Shown here: in pieces, positions 13,437 to 27,400 of the stretch
Numbering within the stretch: position 1 is the first letter of the stretch
Layout: each line of letters opens with the position of its first letter
Source of the DNA: Todiramphus chloris collaris
Lineage: Eukaryota; Chordata; Aves; Coraciiformes; Alcedinidae
Assembly (NCBI GenBank): GCA_025345505.1
Contig: JANVCC010000021.1
Span: 26,019,908-26,083,907, forward strand
Direction: 5' to 3'
DNA: 64,000 nucleotides
The notes under the pieces: model-generated
The model's database searches: none
What the model was told of the DNA's origin: nothing
What the model saw: the letters and a program-made list of their open reading frames with translations, nothing else
Position numbers and translations under genes: made by a program

Positions 13437-14179
13437 GAGAAGCCCTTATGTTGATGCACCTATAAGGATCCAGTTGCATAACCTGGGACTAAAGATGTAA
13501 GGCTGTCCATCCCTGCTAACATGAACAAACTCTGAGTTTCAATGGTGTCATGCATATGAATAATGACTTTCAGGCTCAAACCCAAACCAGTTAATAATAA
13601 TTCATGTGAGGAAAATTAGAATGAGACAATTCAATGCCTTTACCTCCAAAATTACATGTAATAGTAACAACTATACCCTTAACAGCCAATTAACAAAAAA
13701 TATGTATGTAGCTCTAAGATCAAACAAAATTTAGAGAATATGCTGTTACAAAATATATTCTGACATATTTCCTAAGAAGCAGTTCATACAGTCATTTATG
13801 CAGTTATTTACAGGGGACTCAAAGTGGCATATCAGTTTTAAGTAAACCAGTATATTGGTTTGAATTTGATAAAATATTGGCAAATACAAGTTTGTGACAA
13901 GGAACTTTGGGATTTAGTAAACTTAATGTTCTACACAATCATTAGATGAATCTAAGTTATATAAAAACCTGTCTGAACTGGTTAATCTGAATCATTTAAT
14001 GCATTTTATTGTGCATTCATATTCAAAGTTAGATCAACAAGCCAGTGGTACATATACGCTGTGAAACAAGATACCACTTAAATCGTTCAGATACAACAAG
14101 CACAGATTAACTGAGTTTGACTGTACCTAACCTATACTAATAGATGGTTTGTTCTTACTTCAATACTATCTTTTTAATA

Positions 14180-14199
14180 AGCACATATATATATGTGCT
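14180..14199. repeat. 20-bp perfect AT palindrome
   Basis: AGCACATATATATATGTGCT is its own reverse complement. It lies in the putative 3' UTR. A short cruciform or loop is possible; otherwise it is a TA microsatellite with symmetrical ends. Confidence 0.9.
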
Positions 14200-15695
14200 A
14201 AAACAAAAGGCAGTGATTATAAATATTTACTAGAATGACCAGAACTGGTATTTGAGCATAAACCACCCTGACATTCATTTCTGAAGCCGTATCTTCACTA
14301 ATTTCTCTTCTGGTTTTAGTAGTCTTCTATCCTATTAACTCGGAGGGCTACAGATCATCTGGAAGTTTCACACTGGTATAGGAAAGGAATGTCTGTTCGA
14401 TGCAGTCTGGAGGTAAAGAAAGAGTTGTACTTCAGTTCATTGCAGTGATTCACTAGAAGTAGCCTTGCTAACTGTTGTTAAACCTAGAAGCAAAGCAGCA
14501 GCCTTTTTCCTCCCCCTGTCAGGATGGGAGAATAAAAGCAAAAAACTTTTTGTTACTTTGTTGTCATTTCAAAAGGACACCTGAGAACATCTTCTAACTG
14601 TAGAGGTAGTATTTGTTATTCATTAAAACTAACAGTCACTGTAGAGGAAGTTACCTGTCTATGCAAGAACAAGGATATTCAAGTGTGACAGCAATTAATT
14701 TGAACTTCTTGTTTCAACACTTAAGATGCTTCAAAAAAAAATAATATTTACATGTCCAGCTCTCTAAACACTCCACAGACCTTACTAACCCATACATCTC
14801 AGTGATGCTTACAGGTAAAGGAGAAATTAAAACCACTGAACACAGATAGGACAACTCATTAACTTCAGTTAATGCTGAATTAAATAGCGTTCTGTGTCAA
14901 AGCAGAATTTTAACTGCAGGAGAGCAAGGAATCCCGGACCACATTACCCTACATGCTTATTCTCTTCAAAACTTTTCAAATACAACTTAGTCCTAACAAT
15001 TTTTTTTGAAATAGTATTTTTAAAGTTCATTGTACTGAAAGCAAACAGATATTTTCAGCCGCATCTCTACAAACTCTGGTATTCTGAAAAGGTTACCACA
15101 GTATTAAGAAAAGGGGCAACATGTAACTTGTGAAAAGGAAGTGCTGCCATGTAGTTGCCAGTTTAGGTTGGTTACTAAAAGGCAACATACTCCTTATTTA
15201 TTTAAGTTACCGCATACTTTTGATGAAATGGCACATTAAAAAGAAATATGTTACAGTTCTGTTAGCATATTTCCTCCATGATCAAGAGCTATGTAGTATA
15301 GCATAGATACTTATCATTAGCTGTTTTGAAATGTATATCACTGTCTTATATAAAAGTAACCCTTTTCTTTCTTGGCAAGCACTGCCTCAGTTTTTTTCAG
15401 GCTTCAGTAATGTGCTGCTGGTTACTTCACACTGATCCTGTGACCACTCTTGGAGAAAGGTTACAAAAATCAGTTTTATTACAACAAGCATAGCTTTTCA
15501 GTTAAATTAAAATACAGTATTTAGGAATTTTAAGCAAACTGAAGAGTAATGAAAATACTACAGTACTAATTTCTAGGCTTAAATTTATGACCTTGTCATG
15601 CAGTTTAAGCAAAAAAAACAGTTGAACAAATACAGAGGCCCCAGTTTAACTCACATAGCGAAGTCCACTAGATCCACCTAATGGATACAAAGTAT

Positions 15696-15752
15696 ATTAA
15701 AAAAACCAACAAACCCAACCGAAACCAACCAACCAAACAAAAACCACAACAA
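15696..15752. repeat. A/C-rich low-complexity tract in the putative 3' UTR
   Basis: AAACCAACC and AACAAAAACC units; the NDFIP2 transcript would carry the complementary GGTTTTT sequence. Confidence 0.85.
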
Positions 15753-16350
15753 AATCACAACTGGATATGTGCCAGACTGATTAGTCAGCTACCTGAAGGA
15801 TATATAAAGCATATTGTTGCGTACACAATAATCATACTTGTACATGACTGTCTTAATCCAGTCATGTAAAGAGAGACAACAGTCATCTATTGTTTCCATG
15901 TTCAGATCCGTGTCATTCAGATTTAATATGCAGGCAGATTAGTGCTTCCTAACTGGCTGACAACAAGTTGACTACTAAAGCCAGTTTTCCAACACAGAGG
16001 ACAGCATCCTGACAGGCAGCAGATACTGTTTCTTGGCTAAGAAAAACATCAAGTTCCTCTTCAGTTTTGTTACCGAAGGTTAGTTCCAAGGAGGACTGGA
16101 GGTAACAAGGATGCATTATTTACTTTCAAATTTCATGACCTCAAGAAATTTCAGATATTTCCAAGTCCATATAGAAGATACAAAACATTAATGACAGGTG
16201 TTCAAATAACATGTTCAGACGTTCAAATGTTCACAAAATCATGATCAAAAAACTGTTTTGTGATAGAAGTTTGATTAGTTACTTTTAATGCAAGTATTTA
16301 ATTCTTCTCAGTTTTCCCAGGAGAAATTTATCAGTAAAAATTGCTTACCT

Positions 16351-16454
16351 TCAGTACAAGAAAAAAAATCTTGTTCTGTGAGCAGCTGCCATGCTTTCAG
16401 ACATATTTCTGACTTTAAGATAATTAACAAAGCCTCGAAAGAACAGGAGGAGTC
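16351..16454 (-). CDS. NDFIP2: NDFIP2 last coding exon (end of TM3, C-terminal tail, stop)
   Basis: Acceptor TACACTTTCAG. Codon 201 (Gly) is split G/GA across intron 6. Encodes [28 protein letters not shown] and an end of FFFLY followed by TGA at 16353-16351. It matches the human tail, with human YFFLL replaced by FFFLY at the very end. Confidence 0.95.
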
Positions 16455-19400
16455 CTGAAAGTGTAGAAAAAAGCACAAAATGAAGTATATCAACCTAAGT
16501 ACACACTGCCACACATTATTCTTATTATTTTTATTTTTTTTAATCTAGATTATAGTAAACAAAGTGAGGTCTTTATGCATCACAAATTCAAAAAGCAAAT
16601 CTGCTTTTATCTTGTGATAGTAGGATACAGCCTTATGGAAGGCTTTTGAGAAATTCTGTACTCATTCTGGGGTCAAGTATGATCTGCTAAAAAGAGTGCA
16701 TAAAAGAATTTAAAAAGAAGAATGAAAGAAAAAAAACAAACCAAAACCCCACAAAGAATTCACACTGCACATTCTTTTCAAGCAGAATTCTTAAGTAAGT
16801 TACTAGCATCTTAGAAGACCACCCGAACCACAAAATGGACCTTTAGAAATGTATAAGATAAATGTACTACAAGTCCAAGGGAGCGGGGGGGTGGGAACAC
16901 TACCCCAAAACCCAGGCACTGCAGACTGCTCTAGCAACAAGTCAATACTAAATTATAGTAGATCATGTCTTGAAATGTAACTGTCCAGGAAAACACACCT
17001 GTCCAAGAGGAAGAACAACGGTAGATTCAAAGCAAATTCCTCAATGTGTTATGATTACATTTATTTTTTTATTAACTCCACACTTCACATTATTTTTAAG
17101 TATTTAACTGCATTTGAAAGAGTATTTCATCTCTGGTAAGAGTAACAAGAAATATAGAGCTGTCACACAGAAGCTACAGTTGTAACATGATTTTGCCAAC
17201 ATAATTGTATGAATGTAGAGATTCACTGGACATCTGAAGAAACAAACCCAAAAAAACATGTTGTTGCATCATGGACACAGATCTTTGGTCCATTTTCCTC
17301 CACTAAATACACTTCAACAGATTAATCCACTCATCAGTTGGACTTAGGAGAATTCAACACAGATAAAACGACGCCAAAAGAGTTGGAGGGGTTGAACTCT
17401 CAGTTCCATGTCCAGTGGCGAGAAACACAAGCCTAGAGAGCAATTCTTATTTAATGAACACAAAGGTACCTTCAAGATAAACACTTATGTGCATATATAC
17501 ATGCATACATGAAGATTCCAAAAGTGCAAACAAAAATCTAAACTGAAACTTAACAAGTTTAGCAAAGGATTTCATCCTCTTCATTATTTTACATCCTAAT
17601 AATCAATCTCCACGGTTGCACTGATATTTGATTTCCCTCTTCCAAGTTGAGACTGTTTTTCTTTTGCTATACTCACTTCTCTAAATACTTACTTGTAATT
17701 TTTTTGCTTTATTCACTTTTTTTCTCTCTGTCTCTTTTTTTTTTTTAAACCAAAGTCTCGTTAAGACACACACACACAAAAAAACCCCAAAGCCAAACAA
17801 AGAGAATGCTCTGTTAACCACTGGAACTTTGACCTAAGCCAGACACGTTTCTGTGATTAAGGTGAATTCTGCACAGAGAAGAAAGCACTAAGATCTGGAT
17901 CAAAAGTCTACTACAGAAGCTGTTACCAGAGATAGTCCCATGTACACCTGAAAACCACCTGAAACACCAAAAGCTCTTTAGGTGCCTGAAAGCATACTTT
18001 CTGCATATACTGGAAAGTCAGTCCAAGTTCAACCCATATTTTATATTTCTCTGCTTAGTGAAGAAAAAATTTAAAAAAGCAAACCAGAACACAAAACACT
18101 TTCCATTGTGTTCCTCAGAAAGAAACATCAGCTAATATTTAAACTTGAAAATAAGAATTGTATCTGCCTTCAATTTTTTTCTCTGTACATGACAGCTCCT
18201 TGGAAGCAGACCACTTCACTTTACCGTGAAGCATGAGCAGATTTTTCCAGACACTGAAAGGGAAGGGAGCAGAAACAGGTGAACACCAGAAGAGAGGAGA
18301 ATATGGCAACAGGTGGGCTCGAGAGTGTTCAAAGGACCATGCAAAAGAAAGAATCTAACTTAGTTCATTCACTCCAGCAGAGCCACTGGACATGCTACTT
18401 TGTGCGCTCTAAATAGGAAAGTTATCTGAAACAAAGAAATACAGATCTGGTTGGCAGAGCTCCCATGACTTGATAATACTCCTCCACGTCCTGCTAAGTA
18501 GCTCTGTTGGGTTAAATCCTTCTATGGTGTTCTGGCAATCTTGGTATATCCACTCTATCAGTTTAAAAACACTGTTGTCATATTTCATACAAAACATTCA
18601 TAAGATAAGGGAACGCTGACTGCTGGATGCACTCTGCATGCCTCATAGTGCCTTTTATTCCAAGGCACACTCTAAACTTTGTGGGTTAAAGAAAACAAAA
18701 CAAAAACAAAAAACCCAACAAAACCAACAATTTCCAGTAAGGTTGAAGAAAGGCTTTCCTAAATTTAAGTGAGCTAACTTCTGAAGAAGTGCTGCAAAAG
18801 GCTAGGAAAAAAGAGGGACTACAAATGTACATCTTTTTCCATAGACACAGTGAGGAAAAATTTAGGGGAAGAAGACACTATTTTCACACAAGTGAAAACA
18901 GTGTCAAATCCCAATTTCAGGCACCACATGGGTCTGTTTTAATTAAAGGTTTATCTGGAGATGTTTGTACTTGTTAAAGAGTTATTTCGCTTGCTACTTC
19001 CGTGCAATTACCTCAAATAGAATATGAAAGCATTCAAGGCACTGGTGCTGTGATGCATTAAAATGTTTGCAGTTTCTATGTATCTCAAGCAACCAAGTGA
19101 ACAGTAGAGCAAGCTGAGTATTAAGAAGTCTGATGAATGCCCTTGAACTTCACTAAAAGGCAGACAGAATAAATTCTAAGTAACATCATTTAAGATTTAT
19201 GGCATTTCTTGGGAGATAAATAGTGAATCAGGAACAGTCAGGATCTCAGTGTTGGTTTGTGTTTGGTTTTATTTTTGTTGTTGCTTTTTTTTTTCTTTTT
19301 TTTTTTCTTAATTTATGCATCATTTAATTTTAACGTTTGCTGCTAAGCCATTTGATTGAATTGATTCAAAGGGAAGAGTGCCACCTACTGAAGCAGCAAC

Positions 19401-22400
19401 AGTTTACTGTGTTTTCAGAGCTAGGAAACAGAGTGAATAGTAGCATTCACTTCTGTAAAAGAAAATCATTCCAGATTCCATATTCAAATTATAAAATCCA
19501 TAGCAGGCCAAAAAGGTATAGTGGTTGGGGTTTGGCAGATCCTAATTAAAAACAGACAGAAGAGCAGAATTTGATGCATATAAGACTTTGAACATGGGCA
19601 CACAGACCTCTTAAGAGAAAGCTGACATCATGGGAGCACTGTGATCAGAAAGCATGAAGCCATTCTCTCATCTGAGAGACTACAGATGCAGCAGGCATTT
19701 CAAAGGACTACAAAAGGACATTTCATGACCTATGTACAAGACAGCAAAATCTACCTTCCTAGGATCAGTCACGTTTCTTAAAACTGAATACTTGACACAC
19801 AGGTTTATACACGTGTTATCACTCACTTTTTGGTACGTTCTCTACATAAAGCCGAAGTTTCATTACACAGTTCTGCATCCCTAGATCAGCAGAAGCAGCG
19901 TAAAAAGCACATATTACAAGTCTCAGGTATGCAAATAATTACATTATTTAGAACAAAATTTTTTGAGCTGAGGGGTATCTGAATAGTCCGCTGTTCACAT
20001 GGTAACACCACTATGGTAGCCAATAACATCATGAATACTATGGAAATAAAAACAACAACACACAAAACTATCGGCAGCTAAAGAAAAACACAGAGCTAAA
20101 CACGTTACAGATTATAATGACATGATTCATCTTTAAGTACTTTCACATCAAATGAGAAATGTTTTCCATTGCCACTTACCAAGTACAAGAAATATCCACC
20201 AAAGCCAGTACTGTCCATTGAAATATCCGGTAAAGTAATCTGAAAACTGAAATTCATACACAAGGTTTAGCTGCAGACAGATGACTAAGACACACTTAAT
20301 ATGCTATGCAACTACAGAAATCACAGAGGAAAAAGCAAATTTAAATATAAGTAATATATTGAACTAAAATGAAACATTGGTATTTTTGTGCAGTAGTTTA
20401 ATAAACAAATAATCCTTCCAGTGTCACTTGGTCTGTGAAAGTTATTTTAAAACGTCTAAAAATTGCATGTGTGTGTGTAAAAAAAAACTAAACCCCTACA
20501 CTTGTATTACTTGCCGGAATCATCTGACATTTTCTATTATGAGGAATCGCCACTTCTCGATTTTCCCTTTTTCCCCCTCAATGCTTGCCATCCCAAACAC
20601 ATTACAGCAGCCTGCTGCTTCAGATATTAACACCAAAAGCCACATTAGTTTAATCTTATCAGACAGGGATGTTCTGCTGACCCCTCAAAAGAAGAGCTTT
20701 TGACCTTCTGTATACCCCCTACTGTTAATCGCTGCCAAGAATACCAGCCCCATAAAGACCCCCAACTCATTAAAGTCTTTTCATTTTCAAACCAGCATTC
20801 AGTTCCCAGCAGTGAGCTGAACACAACTAAATGAACCTTGAAGTGGCATTTCAACTGTTCCTGTTAGTGACCATGGTAGACAGTTTTGTCCTCCCTGTGA
20901 TGTGGGAGGCAGGGTGTGATGGTATTGGAGACAGGTATCTGTGCCTTTACCAGACTCCAGACTGCATGCTTCACTGATAAAAAGGCTAATCAAACGTCTC
21001 CAAAACTCGTGTAAGAAGCAGGAATGGGGAGACGTGTGAAAAGTTGCCAGAAGGAATAAAACCTATTTAGTATCTCTGCACACTTTCCAGTATGTTTACT
21101 GCATGCTGCCAGTGTTGCTCATTTGCCATTTCTAGGACATGTCAAGAAATCACATAGTTCAGGCATGTAATTCACTTTACTCAAAGACAAACAAACAAAT
21201 CAAAACAAAATTAAAACAAAACAAAAAAAAAACCACAAAAAAACACACAAAAGAAAAAAAATAAAGAGAAGATACTCTAGATATAGTTCTTGTTTATTTA
21301 CTTCAAGTAACTGTGCACAGAGATCCACATGTTTTCTCCCAAATAAAACCAGATCATGTGAATTCTTTAAAGGTTTAACCGTGTACTGTATTCATGCCTA
21401 TGGGTGATCCAAAAAAACCACATCAAGAATTGCTAAGTTGAACTAAAGCATTGGTACTTACATGATCCCTATATGAACACTAGCATTCTATGATTTGACA
21501 GCGTAAGCATTTCATATTTTGACACTTAATTAAAATATCAAATGAATACTCAATTCCCAGGAAGTTGACAACACTATTACCATCACCTCATTTGATAGCC
21601 TTTTCAATTCTCTCTTTTAGAAGTTACAATGTCATTTAATTGCAAAGAAAATTTACTGAAACCAGCAATCAAACAGTGGCCTATGTGCACTACTCTCACA
21701 CTTCTTTTAGGCAGAAGCAGCCATAGCTGCAGAATTTCCCCAACAGCAAAACTGTGCTTTTGTTCTTTCTCATCTTCCTCCTCCCAGCAGAAACTGATAT
21801 GAGAAACCTTATGTGAACTCAGACTGGCTAGACACTATAAAGTTTTGTACTACTGACCCAATGAGAAAGGGCAGCACAAGCTCTTGAAGGAGCTTGAAAC
21901 AAAGGAACAGAACAGTTTTGTGCACACGTATACTTCCGTGTCACCAGTGAAACAAAATTGTCGACAAAATAATGAGCTTTCTACTGTTGTCTCTACAACG
22001 GGAGACAACAAAGGAAGATGATAATTCTTTCCTATGGAAAAAACCTACCCCCAGTGTTTCGGAATTGGTCAGCTCTAATATTTCAGGATTAGCAACACAT
22101 TATATAAAAGAATTTAAATACAGTCTAGAACACTTTAATTTTTCAAGGAAGTTTAGCATATATTAATTTTGTGTTTGTTATGGGCACATTTTCAAGCAAA
22201 TAAGAATAATAAAACTGATAATGAGCAAGTTTACTATGCCTTGAGGGAAGCTGAAAATTTCCTCAGCAAATGCATAGCTGAAAAATTTATGGCTTCTTGC
22301 TCTCTTAAAACAAATTCCATCCTAAACCCCGAGTTCCAACTAAATACACCTGAATCACATCTGGTCCACTAGCATTCCCTAGCCCTGAGGAAGCTAAAAA

Positions 22401-24420
22401 AACCCACCCCAAAATCATCCTCAGCTCTAAGAAGGATGCAGGACATGACCAGAAAGGACCATGCAATCTCTTCTCTCTATGACCCTTGTATTACCATGCC
22501 AAGACCAAATAAATTTAAGTTAGTAGCACACATACAGAAGAAACACAGTAATAACTCAGAGTTTTCAGGGCATAAAAGATGAGTAAGTTATCCAAAACCT
22601 CTTTCTTCATTAGACACGATGACATTTTAAATGTTGTGTCTCACAGACATGTAGAATTCAAGTTCAGAAAGAATCATTATGTTTCACCTAGCATGCATGT
22701 GTTCAGCTAACTAACTTCCATTTGGACAACATACTTCTCTGAAAAGTACCTAGTCTTGCTGTGAAAAATATTAAGAAATGGAGCATCTAAGATGGTAAAA
22801 ATATGACTAACTTCATATTCAATTTTGTGTTAATTCAGTACGTATCTTACAAGGAAAAAAAAAACTGGATACAAAGAAGAAATGTTTTCTCATTCTCCTC
22901 CCCTACTCCTCACCCCAACAGGCTAAGCCGTTTATAAATCTTTCATATAGGACACTGTAACATCAGTAACATTTTAGGTACTTGCTCCACTTCCGTATGC
23001 TTTTAAATATTTGTGCAAAGAATGAGTCACTCTGCATTTACTTTAGTGGAAAGATGAACATAAAATGCTATATCAGATAAAAATAGATGAAGTTTCATCA
23101 TTAGTAAGCACATATTCACATATAGCAAGTAAATTCTCTACTTAAGTGGAAGTCAGAGAAAGTTCTAGGCACTCTGCTAAGCACTGGAATTTAATGTACC
23201 AATTTCTATTTCCTTTATTATATATCCTTGAATTAATTGTTATGATTCAGTTCTACAAACAGAATCCATACAATGTGAATCAAGAAACATACCCGTACAA
23301 TGAGAATCCATTTGATCAGGGACAGACCAAATCCACAGATTGCACCATACCTTCCAGCTATGGTATTTGTTATACAGAAGGATAAACAAAATCCAATCCA
23401 GTTGAAAATAAATGCCACTATAAAATAAAAGAAACAGTAGCTTCTGTTAATCTGTATAGCTAAGCAAACAGACTTAACACTGATTTCACTTTTTAACTAA
23501 TAAGGACATGCTTACACAGTCAGTAATTCCCTTCTGGTAATTCAGGCTTTCAGAGGTTGACTTTGAACCCAGACATTCCCCATGGTATAGTCACTTAATA
23601 ACAAAGGAAATGGTAAACAGGCTGGAACCTACTACTTTAAACAAGAAAAAAATCTAACACAAAAGAAAGTATTACATTGCTAAGGAAATTTATCCAGATG
23701 ACACTAAGACATGAAGGGTAAATGCAAGCAAAGGACTGTAACATACAAAACTTGGATTAAAACAAAGAAAAAAGCCTTGCTGCCCTTTTATAACCAAAAA
23801 TATAGTTATATGCACACATATGTGCATGTATCAAGGATGCACATTCAGCTTTATCCAGTTTGGATCAAACAGAAGTAAAGCATCCACTCTGCTCTGTAAA
23901 TGTAGTACAGAAATGAAAAGAATGTAGTACAGAAATGAAGCTGATGTTTCATTGTTTACTGTCTTCTCTTCTAGATCTATATTTAAGCATTACACAACTC
24001 CCAGTAGGTTTACAATTTTCATATCTGCATACATACTTGACAGTCAACAGCATCATCTGCACTGACTTCAGTTTGCATGCATTAGGTCAAAGTGTGGGAT
24101 TTCCCAACTAGGTAACATCCTAGCTTTGGGAGTAAGTGATGGCAACTAACAAGAAAACCACCAAACAGAAAAGCTGGGGAAGCTGGCAGAAGTCAAAAAT
24201 TGAGGAGTTCTGGAGAGGACAAGATGGTGGAAAATTGAAAACATTTGGCAAGCCCATAATCAACACAAAAAACACTGAAGGGGCAAGCAGGAAAGGAGAC
24301 GGGGCAGACAGGAACAAAACCCCTGCAGACAAATCCTTAATATTTCAAAAATACAAACTGAAGGAAAACCCAAAACCCACATAAAATTCAGACATTTAAT
24401 CACCACCAGGGGGAAGGGGG

Positions 24421-24455
<35 letters not shown>

Positions 24456-27400
24456 GTCTTTTCAGTAACAGTTTGAACACTTACAGTAAAACATGAGACA
24501 CCAGAACAGGCTGCCCAGAGAAGTTGTGGATGTCCCATCTCTAAAAGTGTTCAAGGCCAGGCTGGATGGGGCTTTCAGTAGCCTGGTCTAGTGGAAGGTA
24601 TCCCTGCCCATGGCAGGGGAGTGGGAACTAGATGATCTTTAAGGTCCTTTCAATCCAAACCATTCTATGGTTAGGTATATAAATTTGGTCAGTATTTTTC
24701 TTAAACATCAGTTTGGAAGGATTATCTATAACCATTTTTTAAAATTATATATATATACTTTTTTTTGTTTGTTTGTTTGTTTTTGTTTTTAATTTAAAAT
24801 CTCATTACAACCCCTCCAACAAACCACATGAAGATGCAATGTTTTGCCCACAAATGCAAAATTAGTCTGTAAAACTGCAGTGGGATCCCATGAACTGTAT
24901 AAAATATTGAAGTTCCAAGAGAAGTTTTGGAAGACTTTACATCAACATGGTCATTTTGTATAAAGTGAGAAAACATTCTACCTCGGACAGAACCACAGGT
25001 AACTGATGATGGCAATAAGAAAGCTTACTTTTATGCTAATTACCAATCTGAATAAAAAAAAACCCTTATCAAACCAGAAAGAACATCATCAAAAAAACCA
25101 AAGAAACAACTCTGAATAAATGCTGATCCAAATTGGTATATGCAGAGAACAGGCAAAAAGAAAGAAAACAAAAAAACAAAACAAAAAAACAAAACAAAAA
25201 AACCACCCCAACCAAACAAAAAAAAAAACCCCACAAAACAAAAAAACCAAAAAAATAAACAAAACACCCCAGAGAGAGCATTTCTATTACATAAGAACTA
25301 CACTGGACACTAACATTTACCTATCTTCCCAAACTACAAGAAAAACATTTACATTTGAGAAAGCTTGGATACATTATTTTGAAAACGGAATTCCCCTATT
25401 TTAAGCAAGCTCTTCAAATCCACCACATTTTTAACAGTCACATAGTTTAGAAGCTAGTTCTTCAATACATCTCTGTTCTAGTCTCAGCATTAAGAGCTTG
25501 CTCTCTCCCTTTCTCCCCACTGCTCAAGCTGCAAAGAATGATTTCAGTTGTGGCTCCAAAGATAGGCAGGCAAAAAAGGAGTGAGGGTAGACATGTTTCT
25601 AATATACTATGCAGACTAGATGAATTCCTGGAATACTTACAATTTTAATCAGTACATATTAAAAAATAAGGATTTTTATAAAACCACTACTTTGTACACG
25701 CATTATAAAAATCAGGTATTTCCCAATCATAAATATAGTGGGGGGGAAGGGATATTTCTTATAATCGAAGTTGAACATGGAGACAATTTTACCCTCCATT
25801 CAATTTGACCTAAAGGAATATTCAAAACAGAATCCACAGTCACTGGATGAGTATAAGGTGGATATTTAACATTGAGGTGTTTGCCCAAGCCCTGAAAACA
25901 AAGGTGTCACCGTGTTCAATGTTACTGACAATTGCTTTTTTTCCTTTAACCAGTGTACTGTTCCATCAAGTTATATAAGCACACAATGTACATGGGAAAG
26001 AAAAGGCCTAAATTATACAAAATTATACAAATTACACAAAACTTGTCAACTATACAAGCTCACATACCTCAACAAAACTGGAATTTATACATAAGAAAAA
26101 TCTCACTATTTCAGTTTCAATTTGTAACTATCCACTAGGAAAATTCTGCAGTGAGGACCTAAAGAAAATTCCATGTTCAGCACTATGAGGAACGTATTGC
26201 TTCTACCTCTATAAAACCTAGGAAACTTATTTGGGAGATTCTCTTGACATTTCCAAGGTGTTTTTAACAAACTTAAGATGGGCAACAATAATGTCTACAT
26301 GTTTCCAACCTTTTTTCCTTTCCCTCACCTCCCCTGTGTTCTGTTGCTAATCCAAAAATCATCTGCACTGTCTCATTCTGGTTGCAAAATCCATTATTAT
26401 TTCCTTTCAGGAATGCATCTCCAGCTTCTAAGTAGACTGCAAGAAGTAATATTTTTATCTATCTTCCAATTGTTTTTCTCCACATCAAGATCATCCTCAT
26501 CTACCTAACTGTATCTTTTCCACAATGATTTCCATGTATATCCACCCTCTGGCAGTCATGCAAGTTGTCTGAGCTTTGTGGCTTTCTGTTTAAAAGTTAC
26601 TAATGCTATGTTCTATATAATTCTTGCCTCACCTAATTATTGAAATAAAAGTTGTCCATAATTTTCATCCCTGTATTGCCACAGAGAAGCCACAGCACAA
26701 GCTTCTCCACCAAACTGAAAGAGAAAATGCAGTGGCCAGAGGACAGACTAGTAAAAGGAAGCATCTACAACTTTCTCTTGATGTATCTACTTCCTTCTCT
26801 AAAAGGGACAACTAAGTCCTCATGTCAGCTTCTTGCTGCAACAAAATGCAATCCTCCACTGTTCACCTGCATCCACTCAGGTAGTGAAGGGTAAATGACA
26901 TTGCTCAGCAGTTAAGAGATGACCTCAGCCTTCATACTGCTTCAGCGTCCCATGACGTTCTCATAACAACGTTCTTGGACTAACACTAATACATGCTATC
27001 ATAAAGATGAAAAACATTCCCCAAAGTGTCTAACAATCTGCTACAACCACATCAAGTTCTTAACTAAAGCATTTTTAACTACTGCTTACCCAGCCTCTTC
27101 TTAAACTTCTATGGGCAGATGCAGCATGAAAACCAAGCCCTTTGGGTACTGATAGGGCTAGATTTACAATTGGATTCAATCTTAAAGATCTTATCCAACC
27201 AAAATGATTCTGTGATTCGATTCTGTGACAGTTCCTTGCTCATTAACTGTTACAGCTGTTTTTTAAAATGGAAATTAACAGCTCAGAAATTCTTCCTTTT
27301 TAGGAGGACAAGGCAAAAATCACTCTGAGAAACTCACCTATTAACAGTTTCCTCTGACATTCTGAAAAGTTTATGCTGTGTTGTATAAGGCACAGCTGAC

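Larger units (their letters stand above)
12693..16350 (-). other. NDFIP2: Putative NDFIP2 3' UTR with several candidate poly(A) signals
   Basis: The stretch after the stop contains no recognisable CR1 or coding exon and is AU-rich, which fits a long 3' UTR. Minus-strand AATAAA hexamers lie at 14005-14010, 13383-13388, 13358-13363 and 12693-12698. The last is followed on the minus strand by a TTTTTGGGGTTTTTG stretch about 35-50 nt further on, a plausible downstream GU-rich element, so I take it as the distal limit. A 25-nt A run on the minus strand (13436-13412) and a 20-bp AT palindrome (14180-14199) lie inside. The true end is not proven. Confidence 0.35.

Noticed and set aside
25040..25281. 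Phe/Trp/Gly-rich frames that look like membrane proteins
   Set aside because: Produced by the low-complexity tract at 25154-25266.
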